64,000 bases of DNA, from NCBI RefSeq assembly GCF_021556435.1, contig NZ_JAKGCU010000020.1:31176-95175 (forward strand), in the 5' to 3' direction. Below the pieces are notes generated by a model. The model ran no database searches. It worked only from the letters and a program-made list of their open reading frames with translations, and was not told where the DNA came from. The stretch comes from Gordonia tangerina. Its GTDB lineage: Bacteria; Actinomycetota; Actinomycetes; Mycobacteriales; Mycobacteriaceae. The position numbers and the translations under genes were made by a program. Below are positions 1 through 8,440 of the stretch, piece by piece (the stretch's first letter is position 1; the number at the start of each line of letters is the position of its first letter).

Positions 1-1
1 C

Positions 2-346
2 GCCGGACCGCAGGTCGCGAGTCCGCTGGCCATTGTCGAGATCCGACTGCTCGGCGGTGCGCTCGCCTCACCGCAGGGCGTGCCCAACGCGGTGACCGGG
101 CGCGCGGCCCGCTATTGCGTGATGGCGACCGGGGTACCCGCGGGACCGCTGGGCGATCAGGCCGGCGCCCACGTCGCCGCCGTCAACGGCGCCCTCTCCC
201 CATGGGCGAGCGACGGTCTGCTCAACTTCGCGGGCCAGACCCCGGCCGCCGAGCTGTCCACACTCTGGACAGCCGCCGACTGGTCGCGACTCGAGGAGAT
301 CCGACGCCGCCACGACCCCGCGGGGATGTTCACCCGGATCGGCTGA
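2..346 (+). CDS. FAD-binding oxidase (BBE-type), C-terminal fragment
   Basis: The gene runs in from the left edge; only its last 114 codons are present. The reading frame is open from base 2 and ends at TGA 344-346. The C-terminus reads RLEEIRRRHDPAGMFTRIG, the ending typical of berberine-bridge-like FAD-linked oxidases, in which a BBE segment (Y/R-D-P-x-x-x-F) closes the substrate pocket. The segment PWASDGLLNFAG also fits this family. The FAD-binding PP-loop domain would lie upstream, outside the window. The substrate cannot be inferred. A 12-bp hairpin follows the stop codon. Confidence 0.75.
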   Translation, partial: AGPQVASPLAIVEIRLLGGALASPQGVPNAVTGRAARYCVMATGVPAGPLGDQAGAHVAAVNGALSPWASDGLLNFAGQTPAAELSTLWTAADWSRLEEIRRRHDPAGMFTRIG

Positions 347-357
347 TCACACACTGA

Positions 358-386
358 CGGCGAGGGTGCACCGCGCACCCTCGCCG
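358..386 (+). terminator. Hairpin after the FAD oxidase gene
   Basis: A perfect 12-bp stem (CGGCGAGGGTGC / GCACCCTCGCCG) with a 5-base loop begins 12 bases after the stop codon. No T-run follows, as is common in actinobacteria, so it is either an intrinsic terminator of that kind or a 3' stabilising hairpin. Confidence 0.6.
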
Positions 387-453
387 CGGGCTGTCCGAAT
401 TCCCCCAAATTTCTGGGATAGACAGATGACCTGCGAAAACGGAGAATCTTTTC

Positions 454-1599
454 ATGACGACGAGTCTGACTGCCGAGCGCGTTCGCAGTGATGTCGACGT
501 ACTCGCCCGCGCCGGTCTCGACGTCGGCGACTTTCTCGGTGAGGCGATCGGTTCGCTGATTCGCGCCGTACCGCACGCGGCGGCGTGTATGGCGACCGTG
601 GATCCCAACACTCTGCTGCTGACCAGCACCCGCAAGTTCGGAAACCTGTTGGGGCGCAACGAGCACGACGACGAGTGGGGACTGCGGGAGTACGGGGCAC
701 CGGAGTGTTCGTCGTTTCGGCAGCTCGCCCGCGCCGGTGTCGATGCCGTCGGCATGCACGACCTGACGGCGGGCCGAACCCAGGATTCACCCCGCATGCA
801 CGAGTTCATGCGGCCGCACTATGACTTCACCGACGAAGCGCGGCTCATCCTGCGTGACGGCGACCAGGTGTGGGGTGGCATCGCCTTCTTCCGCGAGCTC
901 GACGAGCAGCCGTTCATCCCGAGCGAGATCGAATTCCTGCGGACGTTGTCCCAGCCGCTCGCCCGGGGCGTCCGCACGGGTTTGCTCGCGAGCATCGTCG
1001 CGGAGCCGCAGACGACGCCCTCAGGACCCTGCGTACTCATCGTCGACAGTTCCAATCAGATGATCCAGATGAGCGCCGGCGCCGAGGAGCGGGTGGCCGA
1101 TCTGCTGTCCGGGGCGAACAGTGGTGCCGCGACGTCGGTGATCACCAGCCTGGTGAGCGCCGCACGCCGTTACGGGCGGGGCGAATCCGATGTCCCACCG
1201 AGGCTGCGGGTACGCGGCGCATCGGGCATGTGGCTTCTCGTGCACGCCTCGCCCTTGTCGAGCACCGTCGATCGCGTAGGCGAGGTGGTGGTCACCATCG
1301 AGGAGGCACGGCCGCCGGAGATCGTGCCACTCGTGGTGGCCGCCTTCGGCCTCACGTCCCGCGAGCGCGACGTCACCCAGATGGTGCTGCAGGGGGTCGC
1401 AACCAAGGACATCGCCACAACGCTGCACGTATCCGCCTATACCGTCCAGGACCATCTCAAGTCGATCTTCGACAAGGCGGGCGTGCGCAGCCGCCGCGAA
1501 CTGATCGCGCGCGTCTATTTCGACCAATACGCACCCCGGATGAACGATCCGCTGCTGCCATCGGGGTCTTACTCCGCCGGCCCATCCGAGCTGATGTGA
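454..1599 (+). CDS. LuxR-family transcriptional regulator
   Basis: A 381-residue protein. Its last ~65 residues form a LuxR/GerE helix-turn-helix: LTSRERDVTQMVLQG, then TKDIATTLHVSAYTVQDHLK and IFDKAGVRSRRELIARV. The first ~280 residues look like a GAF/PAS-type sensory region, with no phosphoacceptor receiver domain visible, so the signal is probably a small ligand or redox state. ATG 454 is preceded by GGAG about 9 bases upstream. The gene is monocistronic between the hairpin at 358-386 and a transposase remnant. Its target is unknown; the flavin oxidase upstream is one candidate. Confidence 0.85.
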   Translation: MTTSLTAERVRSDVDVLARAGLDVGDFLGEAIGSLIRAVPHAAACMATVDPNTLLLTSTRKFGNLLGRNEHDDEWGLREYGAPECSSFRQLARAGVDAVGMHDLTAGRTQDSPRMHEFMRPHYDFTDEARLILRDGDQVWGGIAFFRELDEQPFIPSEIEFLRTLSQPLARGVRTGLLASIVAEPQTTPSGPCVLIVDSSNQMIQMSAGAEERVADLLSGANSGAATSVITSLVSAARRYGRGESDVPPRLRVRGASGMWLLVHASPLSSTVDRVGEVVVTIEEARPPEIVPLVVAAFGLTSRERDVTQMVLQGVATKDIATTLHVSAYTVQDHLKSIFDKAGVRSRRELIARVYFDQYAPRMNDPLLPSGSYSAGPSELM

Positions 1600-1631
1600 C
1601 CGACGGTGCCGTCAGTGGTTGATGCCGTCGA

Positions 1632-2062
1632 GTGCTCGATCGACTGTCGGACGAATGGGTCGTTCCGATCTTGCGCGTTCTGGGCGGCGATGGCCCGGAC
1701 GGGGCCGGAAGTCGCCGAGATCGACTTCACTGCGTTCACGTCAAAGCCACAACACTGCAGGTCCCCGGGCGGCTGGTCTTACGCCGCATCCCGACCTCCG
1801 GTCGCAGGGCGACGGGCCTGTTTCAGATGTGTCGGTCTCATTCGTTTTTCACCACCAGCGACCTCGACACCGTGACCGCCGACAGGACCCACCGCGATCA
1901 TCGAGCAGATCCACCCCGACGCTGGTGTGTGCAGTGATCGCGTTCAACCTCACCCGTGCCGCCGCCACGGTAACGGCAGATGGGCTAGAGCGGAGGCTTT
2001 CCGCCGCACCCCGATCTGCCCTAACCATTCGCGCCGACGGGCCCGAACCTGAAATCCATTGA
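1632..2062 (+). pseudogene. Decayed IS1380-family transposase remnant
   Basis: No single frame is intact, but fragments in three forward frames line up in order with the C-terminal half of IS1380-type transposases. Frame from 1632: VPGRLVLRRIP, then HSFFTTSDLDTVTADRTHRD near 1840-1895. Frame at 1897: IIEQIH. Frame from 1619: LVCAVIAFNLTRAA near 1924-1965. The block normally found between IIEQ and LVCAVIAFNL, roughly 20 residues, is deleted. Multiple frameshifts, a deletion and no N-terminus mark it as dead. It accounts for much of the 770-base gap between 1600 and 2372; in 2063-2337 I see no gene. Confidence 0.75.
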
Positions 2063-2337
2063 CACATACCGAAGTTCGAGATCGGCAACTCACACACGCC
2101 CGCCACCAGCCCCAGCCCGCTCAACACGATTCACCGCGACCGAATCATCGATCGGCGGCTCGAGGCCAATCCAGCCGAACTTGCCGCACGTTCGGGCGAA
2201 TTGTCTTCTCGCGGTGATTTCTACCCACAACGCGAAACTCCTGTGACTCCTGTTCACCAAAGTCCACTGAAAACAGCAGTTTACACTGCGCACCCATCCA
2301 AAACTTCTGTCGCAGAATAATTCTCACCAGAACTTCC

Positions 2338-2366
2338 TTGACATCGAACATTCTTTCGATTACCTT
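2338..2366 (+). promoter_or_regulatory. Probable leaderless promoter of DUF222 gene, copy 1
   Basis: TTGACA at 2338-2343, a 17-base spacer, and TACCTT at 2361-2366 as a weak -10. The ATG at 2373 is 7 bases after the -10, where transcription would start, so the mRNA would have no leader. The same arrangement precedes the second copy (61115-61143), with a better -10 (CATAGT). Confidence 0.6.
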
Positions 2367-2372
2367 GGAATC

Positions 2373-3620
2373 ATGAGAACTCCGGGGGATCTCACATCCA
2401 TCACTGATTCACTGCGTGAGCTGCGCTTCGACGACGACCTGTCCGGTCGTGCAGCGTTCGATGCGATGACCACACTGGTCACATTGCGCAATCTGATCGA
2501 CCATCACGCCGCGACGGTGGTCGGCCATCTGGACCGACTCGGTGTGGCCCGCGACCACGGCCGCAAACTCAGCGAGTTGTTGATCGTGATGGGGCTCGCG
2601 CCGGCGGTGGCGACCCGTCTGATCCGCATCGCGACCGCCCGCGAGAAACTGCCGACCCTGGCCGCGCACGCCGCTGATGGGGCGATCTCCGCCGAGCATG
2701 TCGACGCGGTGGGTAAGGGTGTCGATCATGTCGGGAAAAGATCGGCGGAACCGATCGACGATGTGGCGCGTCTAAATATCGTGACCGAACTTCTCGCGCA
2801 CTTCTTTTCCGGCGCCACCCCCGCCGACATCGGTAAACGCGCGCGTCGTCTGGGCAACCAGGTGGCCGAGGACACCGGTGGGCTACCGGCATCCGAGGAC
2901 CGCAACCTCAACACGCTCACCCACGATGTCGACGGTGACGGACGCCTACAGGTGCGCGCCGACCTCAACACCGAAGTCGGCGAAAAATTCTCGGCGGCGA
3001 TGGAAGAGTTGGCGGCACCCCGCCCCGAACCTGACGGTTCACCGGATGCGCGTTCCACCGAGCGCCGGCATGCCGACGCCCTCGAAGCGTTGCTGGATAT
3101 CGCTGCCCGCAGCGGCGATGCGGCCTCGGCACCCCGTCACCAACTGCTGGTGTCGGTGCCCGCCGATACCCCGGATCTGGCCGAACTACCATTCATGGGG
3201 TCGATCACCGAAGCCATGCTGCGCACCCTGACCTGTGACACCACCGCGACCGTCGCGATCGTCGACGGCGAGGCGGTGCCGATGGAGATGAGCAAAGACA
3301 AACGCCTGTTCCCAGCCCATCTGCGTAAAGCGTTGCACAAACGCGACGAGTGCTGCATCAAATGCGGTGTGGCGGCCACCCGATGCCAAGGCCATCACAT
3401 CGTGCATTGGGCTGATGGTGGAATCACGGTGTTGGACAACGGCTGTCTGCTGTGCCCGTCGTGTCATGCCGACATCCACCACAACGGGTGGCAGGTGATC
3501 ATGGGCCACGACCGACATCCCTGGCTCATCCCACCCGTCGCTGTCGACCCGCACCGGCGACCGATACCGGCCCACAACCGGCGCACCCTCAACCTCGACA
3601 ACCTACCCGCCGCCGCCTGA
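2373..3620 (+). CDS. DUF222 / HNH endonuclease domain protein (13E12 type), copy 1
   Basis: A 415-residue protein with an N-terminal DUF222 region (about residues 1-300) and a C-terminal HNH nuclease module: CCIKCGVAATRCQGHHIVHW, then CLLCPSCHADIHHNGW. The paired Cys residues bind zinc and HHIVHW carries the catalytic His in this fold. This family is multicopy in Gordonia, Rhodococcus and mycobacteria (the 13E12 repeat family); its biological role is not established. A copy of identical length lies inverted at 59861-61108. By eye I count about two dozen amino-acid differences, half of them in the first 35 residues. The ATG sits 7 bases after a -10, suggesting leaderless translation. Confidence 0.9.
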   Translation: MRTPGDLTSITDSLRELRFDDDLSGRAAFDAMTTLVTLRNLIDHHAATVVGHLDRLGVARDHGRKLSELLIVMGLAPAVATRLIRIATAREKLPTLAAHAADGAISAEHVDAVGKGVDHVGKRSAEPIDDVARLNIVTELLAHFFSGATPADIGKRARRLGNQVAEDTGGLPASEDRNLNTLTHDVDGDGRLQVRADLNTEVGEKFSAAMEELAAPRPEPDGSPDARSTERRHADALEALLDIAARSGDAASAPRHQLLVSVPADTPDLAELPFMGSITEAMLRTLTCDTTATVAIVDGEAVPMEMSKDKRLFPAHLRKALHKRDECCIKCGVAATRCQGHHIVHWADGGITVLDNGCLLCPSCHADIHHNGWQVIMGHDRHPWLIPPVAVDPHRRPIPAHNRRTLNLDNLPAAA

Positions 3621-3730
3621 GCCACGCCGACCGGCAAGTAGGTCACGCAGCCAAGTCTTCCCACGCACCCGACCCCGGTCGGGACCGCAACCGTCCCTTG
3701 AGAACTCCATAGCGTGAACCGGCGACACCA

Positions 3731-3798
3731 CGGTGTCGCGTACCCGACGGCCACCACAGTTGCACGCCAACCAGGGTGGTGCGCGGTACGCGACACCG
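3731..3798. repeat. 68-bp hairpin element, copy 1
   Basis: Outer arms GGTGTCGCGTACC (3732-3744) and GGTACGCGACACC (3785-3797) are perfect 13-bp complements, extended by a C/G pair. Inner CCACCAC/GTGGTG segments can pair further. The identical 68 bases occur inverted at 59700-59767. In both places the element lies between convergent genes just 3' of a DUF222 gene, so it may act as a bidirectional terminator or be a small mobile palindromic repeat. Confidence 0.7.
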
Positions 3799-3842
3799 TG
3801 CGCCGGCGGCCACATTGCCCGAAAACCGTATGCGCGTGGCGA

Positions 3843-4424
3843 TCACCGCACCATACGGACCGCAAGCTCCCCGTAGGCTGCACCGAGCTCCACCGGATCC
3901 TGGTGAGTGCGCGACGGGAACCACCGGCACACGTCGACACACAACGACGACAGGGCCAGCACTACATCGTCCGCCGCGGTAACGGTGAACTCACCGGAGT
4001 CGATCCCGCGATGCACGATCGCGGCCAGCACGTCGGAGGTTTCGCGGCGGATCGCGGTGATCGTCCGATAGTGCTCGCGAGTGAGGCCATGCAGTTCGTA
4101 TTGCACGACCTTGGCCAGTTCGTGATGCTCGGCCTGCCAGCGGGTGAACTCCTCGATCACGATCCGCAGCCGTTCGGCCGCAGGCAGCGAGTCGTTGTCG
4201 GCCTTGCGCAGTGCCGACAAAACGCCCTGATGACCATCCATTGCGATGGCGTAGAGCAGCTCTTCCTTCGACTTGTAGTGCGGGTACATCGCCGCGGCGC
4301 TCATGTTCAGCCGTTTGGCGATCTGCCGCGTCGACGTCCCGCCGTAGCCCACCTCGGCGAACGATGCGATGGCGGCCTGACGAATCCGTTCGGCGGCCGC
4401 AGAGTCCCGCGTCGTCACCGGCAT
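3843..4424 (-). CDS. TetR-family transcriptional regulator
   Basis: A 193-residue protein with a TetR N-terminal domain: AAERIRQAAIASFAEVGYGG, then TSTRQIAKRLNMSAAAMYPH and YKSKEELLYAI. The rest is a helical ligand-binding domain. I chose ATG 4424 over GTG 4436 because an AGG Shine-Dalgarno lies about 8 bases upstream. The gene is divergent from an acyl-CoA dehydrogenase operon. Two palindromes in the shared intergenic region (4482-4514) make it the likely repressor of that operon, by analogy with TetR regulators of lipid catabolism. The ligand, perhaps an acyl-CoA, is inference. Confidence 0.88.
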   Translation of the reverse strand: MPVTTRDSAAAERIRQAAIASFAEVGYGGTSTRQIAKRLNMSAAAMYPHYKSKEELLYAIAMDGHQGVLSALRKADNDSLPAAERLRIVIEEFTRWQAEHHELAKVVQYELHGLTREHYRTITAIRRETSDVLAAIVHRGIDSGEFTVTAADDVVLALSSLCVDVCRWFPSRTHQDPVELGAAYGELAVRMVR

Positions 4425-4481
4425 CTCGCACCTCACTCGATCAAGGGCCTTGTTGACCTCATCGCACTGTACGATGCATCA

Positions 4482-4514
4482 TAAGCGAGCGCTTAGGAGA
4501 TGAGCGATCGCTTA
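4482..4514. promoter_or_regulatory. Tandem palindromic operator, TetR / acyl-CoA dehydrogenase
   Basis: TAAGCGAGCGCTTA (4482-4495) and TGAGCGATCGCTTA (4501-4514) are near-perfect 14-bp palindromes with the common form TnAGCGnnCGCTTA. Their centres are 19 bp apart, about two helical turns, so two regulator dimers could bind the same face. They lie 57 bases upstream of the TetR start and 17 bases upstream of ATG 4532. Confidence 0.75.
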
Positions 4515-4531
4515 GCCAACGAAGGAGCATC

Positions 4532-6307
4532 ATGGCCGCACCACTCTCCCGTCGCGATCTCGAGTTCCTGCTCTACGAGTGGCTCGACGCCGAGGCCCTC
4601 ACCGCTCGCACTCGTTTTCAGGAGCACTCCCGGGAGACGTTCGACGCGGTGCTCGAGCTCAGCGAAGACCTCGCCACCAAGCGCTTCGCCCCGGTGAACA
4701 AGCTCGGCGACCAGCACGAACCCTACGTAGGTGAGGACGGCAAGGTCGTGTTGCCGGCCGAGATCACCTCCGGCATCGCCGAGTTCGTCAAGGCCGGCCT
4801 CACCGCAGGCTCCTTCGACGAGGCACTGGGCGGGATGCAGTTGCCCACGGTGATCAGTCGTGCCTCGAGCGCCTGGTTCCAGGCCGCCAATGCGGCGATG
4901 TCGTCCTACGCATTCCTCACCGTCGGCAACGCGAACCTGCTCGCCGAATACGGCACCCCCGAGCAGATCGACACCTGGGTGCGACCGATGGTCGAGGGCC
5001 GCTTCTTCGGGACCATGTGCCTGTCGGAACCGCAGGCTGGATCGTCGCTGGCCGACATCACCACCAAGGCGCAGCCGCAGTCCGACGGCTCCTACCGCAT
5101 CACCGGTACCAAGATGTGGATCTCCGCCGGTGAGCACGAACTGTCGGAGAACATCGTGCACCTCGTGCTCGCCAAGGCACCCGGCGGCGAACCGGGCGTG
5201 AAGGGCATCTCACTGTTCATCGTGCCGAAGTATCTCGCTGACGGCACCCGCAATGACGTGGCGCTCGTCGGGCTCAATCACAAGATGGGCAATCGCGCCA
5301 CCACCAACACTCTGCTGAACTTCGGCGACGGAACGCACACCCCGACCGACATTCCCGGCGCGGTCGGATACCTCGTCGGCGCGGAACACCGCGGGTTGTC
5401 GTACATGTTCAAGATGATGAACGAGGCCCGCATCGGGGTCGGATTCCTCGCCACCGCACTGGGATACGCCGGTTATCAGGCGTCACTCGAATACGCCAAG
5501 GTGCGCACCCAGGGCCGTCCGGTCGATCAGAAGGACCCGGCGAGCAAGCCGATACCGATCGTCGAGCACTCCGACGTCAAGCGGATGCTGCTGGCGCAGA
5601 AGTCCTATGTGGAGGGCGCGCTGGCACTGGAGCTGTACTGCAGCAAGCTCGTCGATCTGCAACAGACCGGCTCCGACGAGGAGCAAGCGCGCGCGGGCCT
5701 GCTGCTCGACGTACTCACCCCGATCGCCAAGAGTTGGCCATCGCAGTGGTGTCTGGAGGCCAACAGTCTGGCCATCCAGGTGCACGGTGGGTACGGCTAC
5801 ACCAAGGAATTCGATGTCGAGCAGTACTACCGCGACAACCGTCTGAACCCGATCCACGAGGGCACCCACGGCATTCACGGCCTGGATCTGTTGGGCCGCA
5901 AGGTCGTCATGGCCGATGGTGCCGGGTTGGCATTGCTGACCGACACCGTCGGCGCCACCATCGATCGCGCCATCGCCGAGCCCGACACCGCAGCGTTCGG
6001 CGAACAGCTGCGCACCGCCGTCGACCACCTCGTGGCGACCACGGCGGCCGCCTGGTCGACGGGCGATCCGGCCGTCGCCCTGGCCAACGCCACCACCTAT
6101 CTCGAGGCCGCCGGCCACATCGTGGTGGCCTGGATGTGGCTCGAACAGCTCCTGGCCGTCGGCGCGAAGACCGGGAACTTTTATGACGGCAAACGCGCAG
6201 CGGCTCGCTATTTCTTCGGCTACGAACTGCCCAAGACCCGCACACAGCTCGAGTTGGTCGCGGCACTGGACCGGACCACCCTGGACACCGACCCGGCCTG
6301 GCTGTAG
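4532..6307 (+). CDS. Acyl-CoA dehydrogenase, long (DmdC-like) form
   Basis: A 591-residue flavoprotein predicted to oxidise an acyl-CoA to the 2-enoyl-CoA with electrons passed to ETF. Signatures: FGTMCLSEPQAGSSLADI and ITGTKMWISAGEH (FAD/substrate region), then QVHGGYGYTKEFDVEQYYRD and LNPIHEGTHGIHGLDLLGRK near residues 415-455. The extra C-terminal helical domain and ~590-residue length match the subgroup that includes 3-methylmercaptopropionyl-CoA dehydrogenase, larger than the usual ~380-residue enzymes. GAAGGAG precedes ATG 4532. It is first in a run with an SDR and an SGNH hydrolase. The exact acyl chain cannot be told from sequence. Confidence 0.9.
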   Translation: MAAPLSRRDLEFLLYEWLDAEALTARTRFQEHSRETFDAVLELSEDLATKRFAPVNKLGDQHEPYVGEDGKVVLPAEITSGIAEFVKAGLTAGSFDEALGGMQLPTVISRASSAWFQAANAAMSSYAFLTVGNANLLAEYGTPEQIDTWVRPMVEGRFFGTMCLSEPQAGSSLADITTKAQPQSDGSYRITGTKMWISAGEHELSENIVHLVLAKAPGGEPGVKGISLFIVPKYLADGTRNDVALVGLNHKMGNRATTNTLLNFGDGTHTPTDIPGAVGYLVGAEHRGLSYMFKMMNEARIGVGFLATALGYAGYQASLEYAKVRTQGRPVDQKDPASKPIPIVEHSDVKRMLLAQKSYVEGALALELYCSKLVDLQQTGSDEEQARAGLLLDVLTPIAKSWPSQWCLEANSLAIQVHGGYGYTKEFDVEQYYRDNRLNPIHEGTHGIHGLDLLGRKVVMADGAGLALLTDTVGATIDRAIAEPDTAAFGEQLRTAVDHLVATTAAAWSTGDPAVALANATTYLEAAGHIVVAWMWLEQLLAVGAKTGNFYDGKRAAARYFFGYELPKTRTQLELVAALDRTTLDTDPAWL

Positions 6308-6353
6308 CGGGGCCCGCCACGCCACGCCACGCCACGAGATTGAGGAGAACTGC

Positions 6354-7115
6354 ATGTCTATAACAGATCTGTTCGACGTGACCGACAAGGTCGTGATCGT
6401 GACCGGCGCGTCGTCGGGGCTCGGGGTGGCGTTCGCCAAGGCCTTCGCCGAGGCGGGCGCCGACATCGTGCTCGCCGCACGGCGTGCCGAGAAGTTGGCC
6501 GACACTGCCGCCGAAGTGGAAGCACGGGGCCGCAAAGCCCTCAGCGTGCCCGCCGACATCGCCGATCCCGACCAATGCCAAGCCGTCGTCGACGCCGCGA
6601 TGGAGGCGTTCGGCCACGTCGACATCTTGATCAACAACGCTGGTATCGGGACGGCGGTGCCGGCGACCCGCGAGACGCCCGATCAGTTCCGATCGGTCAT
6701 CGACATCAACCTGAACGGGTCGTACTGGATGGCGCAGGCGTGTGCGCGCGTCATGCAACCGGGCAGCGCAATCATCAACATCTCCAGCATCCTCGGACTC
6801 ACCACTGCCGGGCTCCCCCAGGCCGCGTACTCGGCCAGCAAGGCCGGTGTCATCGGGCTGACCCGAGATCTCGCCCAGCAGTGGGGTTCACGCAAGGGAA
6901 TTCGGGTCAACGCCATCGCCCCCGGATTCTTCGCCAGCGAGATGACCGACAGCTACCAAGACGGCTACATCGATTCCCAGGCACCGCGCATCCTGCTCGG
7001 CCGCATCGGACAAGGCGAGGAACTGGCCGCCGCCGCCATCTGGCTGGCCTCACCTGCCGCCGGGTACGTGACAGGGCAGACCATCCCGGTCGACGGCGGC
7101 ATCACCGTCACCTAA
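6354..7115 (+). CDS. SDR-family NAD(P)-dependent oxidoreductase
   Basis: A 253-residue classical short-chain dehydrogenase. The cofactor motif is TGASSGLG (about residues 15-22), the structural motif is NNAG, the catalytic Ser lies in NISSIL, and YSASK supplies Tyr and Lys. The ending VTGQTIPVDGGITVT is typical. ATG 6354 follows GAGGAG. The gene is 46 bases after the acyl-CoA dehydrogenase and 3 bases before the hydrolase, so all three are probably co-transcribed. It likely acts on a 3-hydroxyacyl-CoA or other secondary alcohol in the same pathway (inference). Confidence 0.9.
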   Translation: MSITDLFDVTDKVVIVTGASSGLGVAFAKAFAEAGADIVLAARRAEKLADTAAEVEARGRKALSVPADIADPDQCQAVVDAAMEAFGHVDILINNAGIGTAVPATRETPDQFRSVIDINLNGSYWMAQACARVMQPGSAIINISSILGLTTAGLPQAAYSASKAGVIGLTRDLAQQWGSRKGIRVNAIAPGFFASEMTDSYQDGYIDSQAPRILLGRIGQGEELAAAAIWLASPAAGYVTGQTIPVDGGITVT

Positions 7116-7118
7116 ACC

Positions 7119-7901
7119 ATGCGGCAGCAGACGAATCCAGTTCGATACGTCGCGGTCGGCGACAGTTTCACCGAAGGTCTGGGCGGAGCGCTGGTCGGCG
7201 AGCAGGCGCGGGGGTGGGCAGATCTGGTCGCCGACGGGCTCGCCCTGCACCATGGCCACATCGAGTACGCGAATCTGGCGATCCGTGGCCGGTTGTTGGC
7301 GCCGATCGCGACCGAGCAGGTCGACGCGGCACTGGCCCTCGATCCACTGCCGACGCTGATGACGTTCAACGGCGGCGGCAACGACATGTTGCGGCGCGGT
7401 ATCGATCCCGACGGACTGATCGAACTGACCAGGATCGCGGTGCGCCGCTGCGTCGAAGCCGGGATCGACGTGCTGTTGCTCGCCGGCGCGGACCCGTCCG
7501 GCGGACTGCCGTTCGGTGACACCATCCGGACCCGCGGGGAGACGCTGACCATTGCGACGGCGGCGCTCGCCGAGGAGATGGGTGTGAGGTTCGTCGATCT
7601 CTTCCACGATGCCGAGCTCCGCCGACCCGGGTACTGGTCCGACGATCGACTCCATCTCAACCCCGTCGGCCATCAGCGTGTCGCCGCACAGCTGTTGGCT
7701 GCGCTCGGCGTGCACACGGTGCCGATCCCGGATCCACCGCTCGCCGCTGCCGGTCGCGGTCGCGCCGTGGAGGATCTACGATTCGTCCGCACCCATCTCA
7801 CACCCTGGGTAATCCGGCGCCTGCGTGGTCGCTCATCCGGTGACGATCGAACGGCGAAGCATCCGACCTGGGTCACGGTCGACACGACGTCGGTCGGCTG
7901 A
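7119..7901 (+). CDS. SGNH/GDSL-type hydrolase
   Basis: A 260-residue esterase/lipase-like protein. Block I is GDSFTEG with Ser16 as nucleophile; GGGNDM supplies the block III Gly-Asn; DDRLHLNPVGH near residues 171-181 gives the Asp-x-x-His pair. No signal peptide is visible, so it is probably cytoplasmic. It starts 3 bases after the SDR stop, suggesting translational coupling. It may deacylate a CoA ester or lipid from the pathway; the substrate is unknown. Confidence 0.85.
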   Translation: MRQQTNPVRYVAVGDSFTEGLGGALVGEQARGWADLVADGLALHHGHIEYANLAIRGRLLAPIATEQVDAALALDPLPTLMTFNGGGNDMLRRGIDPDGLIELTRIAVRRCVEAGIDVLLLAGADPSGGLPFGDTIRTRGETLTIATAALAEEMGVRFVDLFHDAELRRPGYWSDDRLHLNPVGHQRVAAQLLAALGVHTVPIPDPPLAAAGRGRAVEDLRFVRTHLTPWVIRRLRGRSSGDDRTAKHPTWVTVDTTSVG

Positions 7902-7939
7902 GACGCGTAGGGCACCGGAGTTCGTAGACTGTCGGTGAC

Positions 7940-8440
7940 ATGGCTGACACCCCTGCGCTGCTCCTGCGCGAACCCGCCCACCGAGTCGATCGACGGTCGA
8001 TCACGATGTGGCGGATGACGCCCCTGTTGGCGGGGCTCCCCTTGCTCGCTGCCTGCGTCATCGTCGCGGCGCTCGTCGATCAGGTGCGGCTGATCGCCGT
8101 CATCGCCGCGATCGTCTGTGCGCTGGTCACTGCGTTCTACGTCACGGTCGTACCGATGTGGCGCTATCGGTTTCACCGTTGGGAGATCAGTGACGAGGCC
8201 GTGTACACCCAATCGGGATGGTTCACCCGGTCGCGCGTGATGATCCCGATCGCACGTATCCAGGTCGTCGACACGGCGGCCGGCCCGATCGAACAGTTGC
8301 TCAACCTCGCCACGCTTACCGTCACCACCGCATCCTCGGCGGGCACCATCCGTATCGTCGGACTCGACTCAGCTGTCGCACGCACCACCGCCGCCGACCT
8401 CACCGCGCGTACGCAGGCCGACACCGATGACGCGACCTGA
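7940..8440 (+). CDS. Membrane protein with bacterial PH (bPH2) domain, YdbS-like
   Basis: A 166-residue protein with two hydrophobic segments (LLAGLPLLAACVIVAALV and VIAAIVCALVTAFYVTVV, about residues 30-75), followed by a bPH2 domain: WEISDEAVYTQSGWFTRSRV, then PIARIQVVDTAAGPIEQLL and IRIVGLD. It overlaps the next gene by 14 bases. This pairing of a short and a long PH-domain membrane protein matches the YdbS/YdbT pair of Bacillus, linked there to bacteriocin resistance. The function here is not known. Confidence 0.85.
   Translation: MADTPALLLREPAHRVDRRSITMWRMTPLLAGLPLLAACVIVAALVDQVRLIAVIAAIVCALVTAFYVTVVPMWRYRFHRWEISDEAVYTQSGWFTRSRVMIPIARIQVVDTAAGPIEQLLNLATLTVTTASSAGTIRIVGLDSAVARTTAADLTARTQADTDDAT

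Larger units (their letters stand above)
2338..3798 (+). repeat. Inverted duplication, arm 1 (DUF222 gene plus flanks)
   Basis: This block contains a promoter, the DUF222/HNH gene, a 3' stretch (about 3650-3718, ending in CTCCATAGCGTGAA) and a 68-bp hairpin. It recurs as its reverse complement at 59700-61143. Similarity extends beyond the coding region on both sides, so the whole cassette was duplicated, not only the gene. The arms are about 1.45 kb each and face each other across about 56 kb. Confidence 0.85.
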
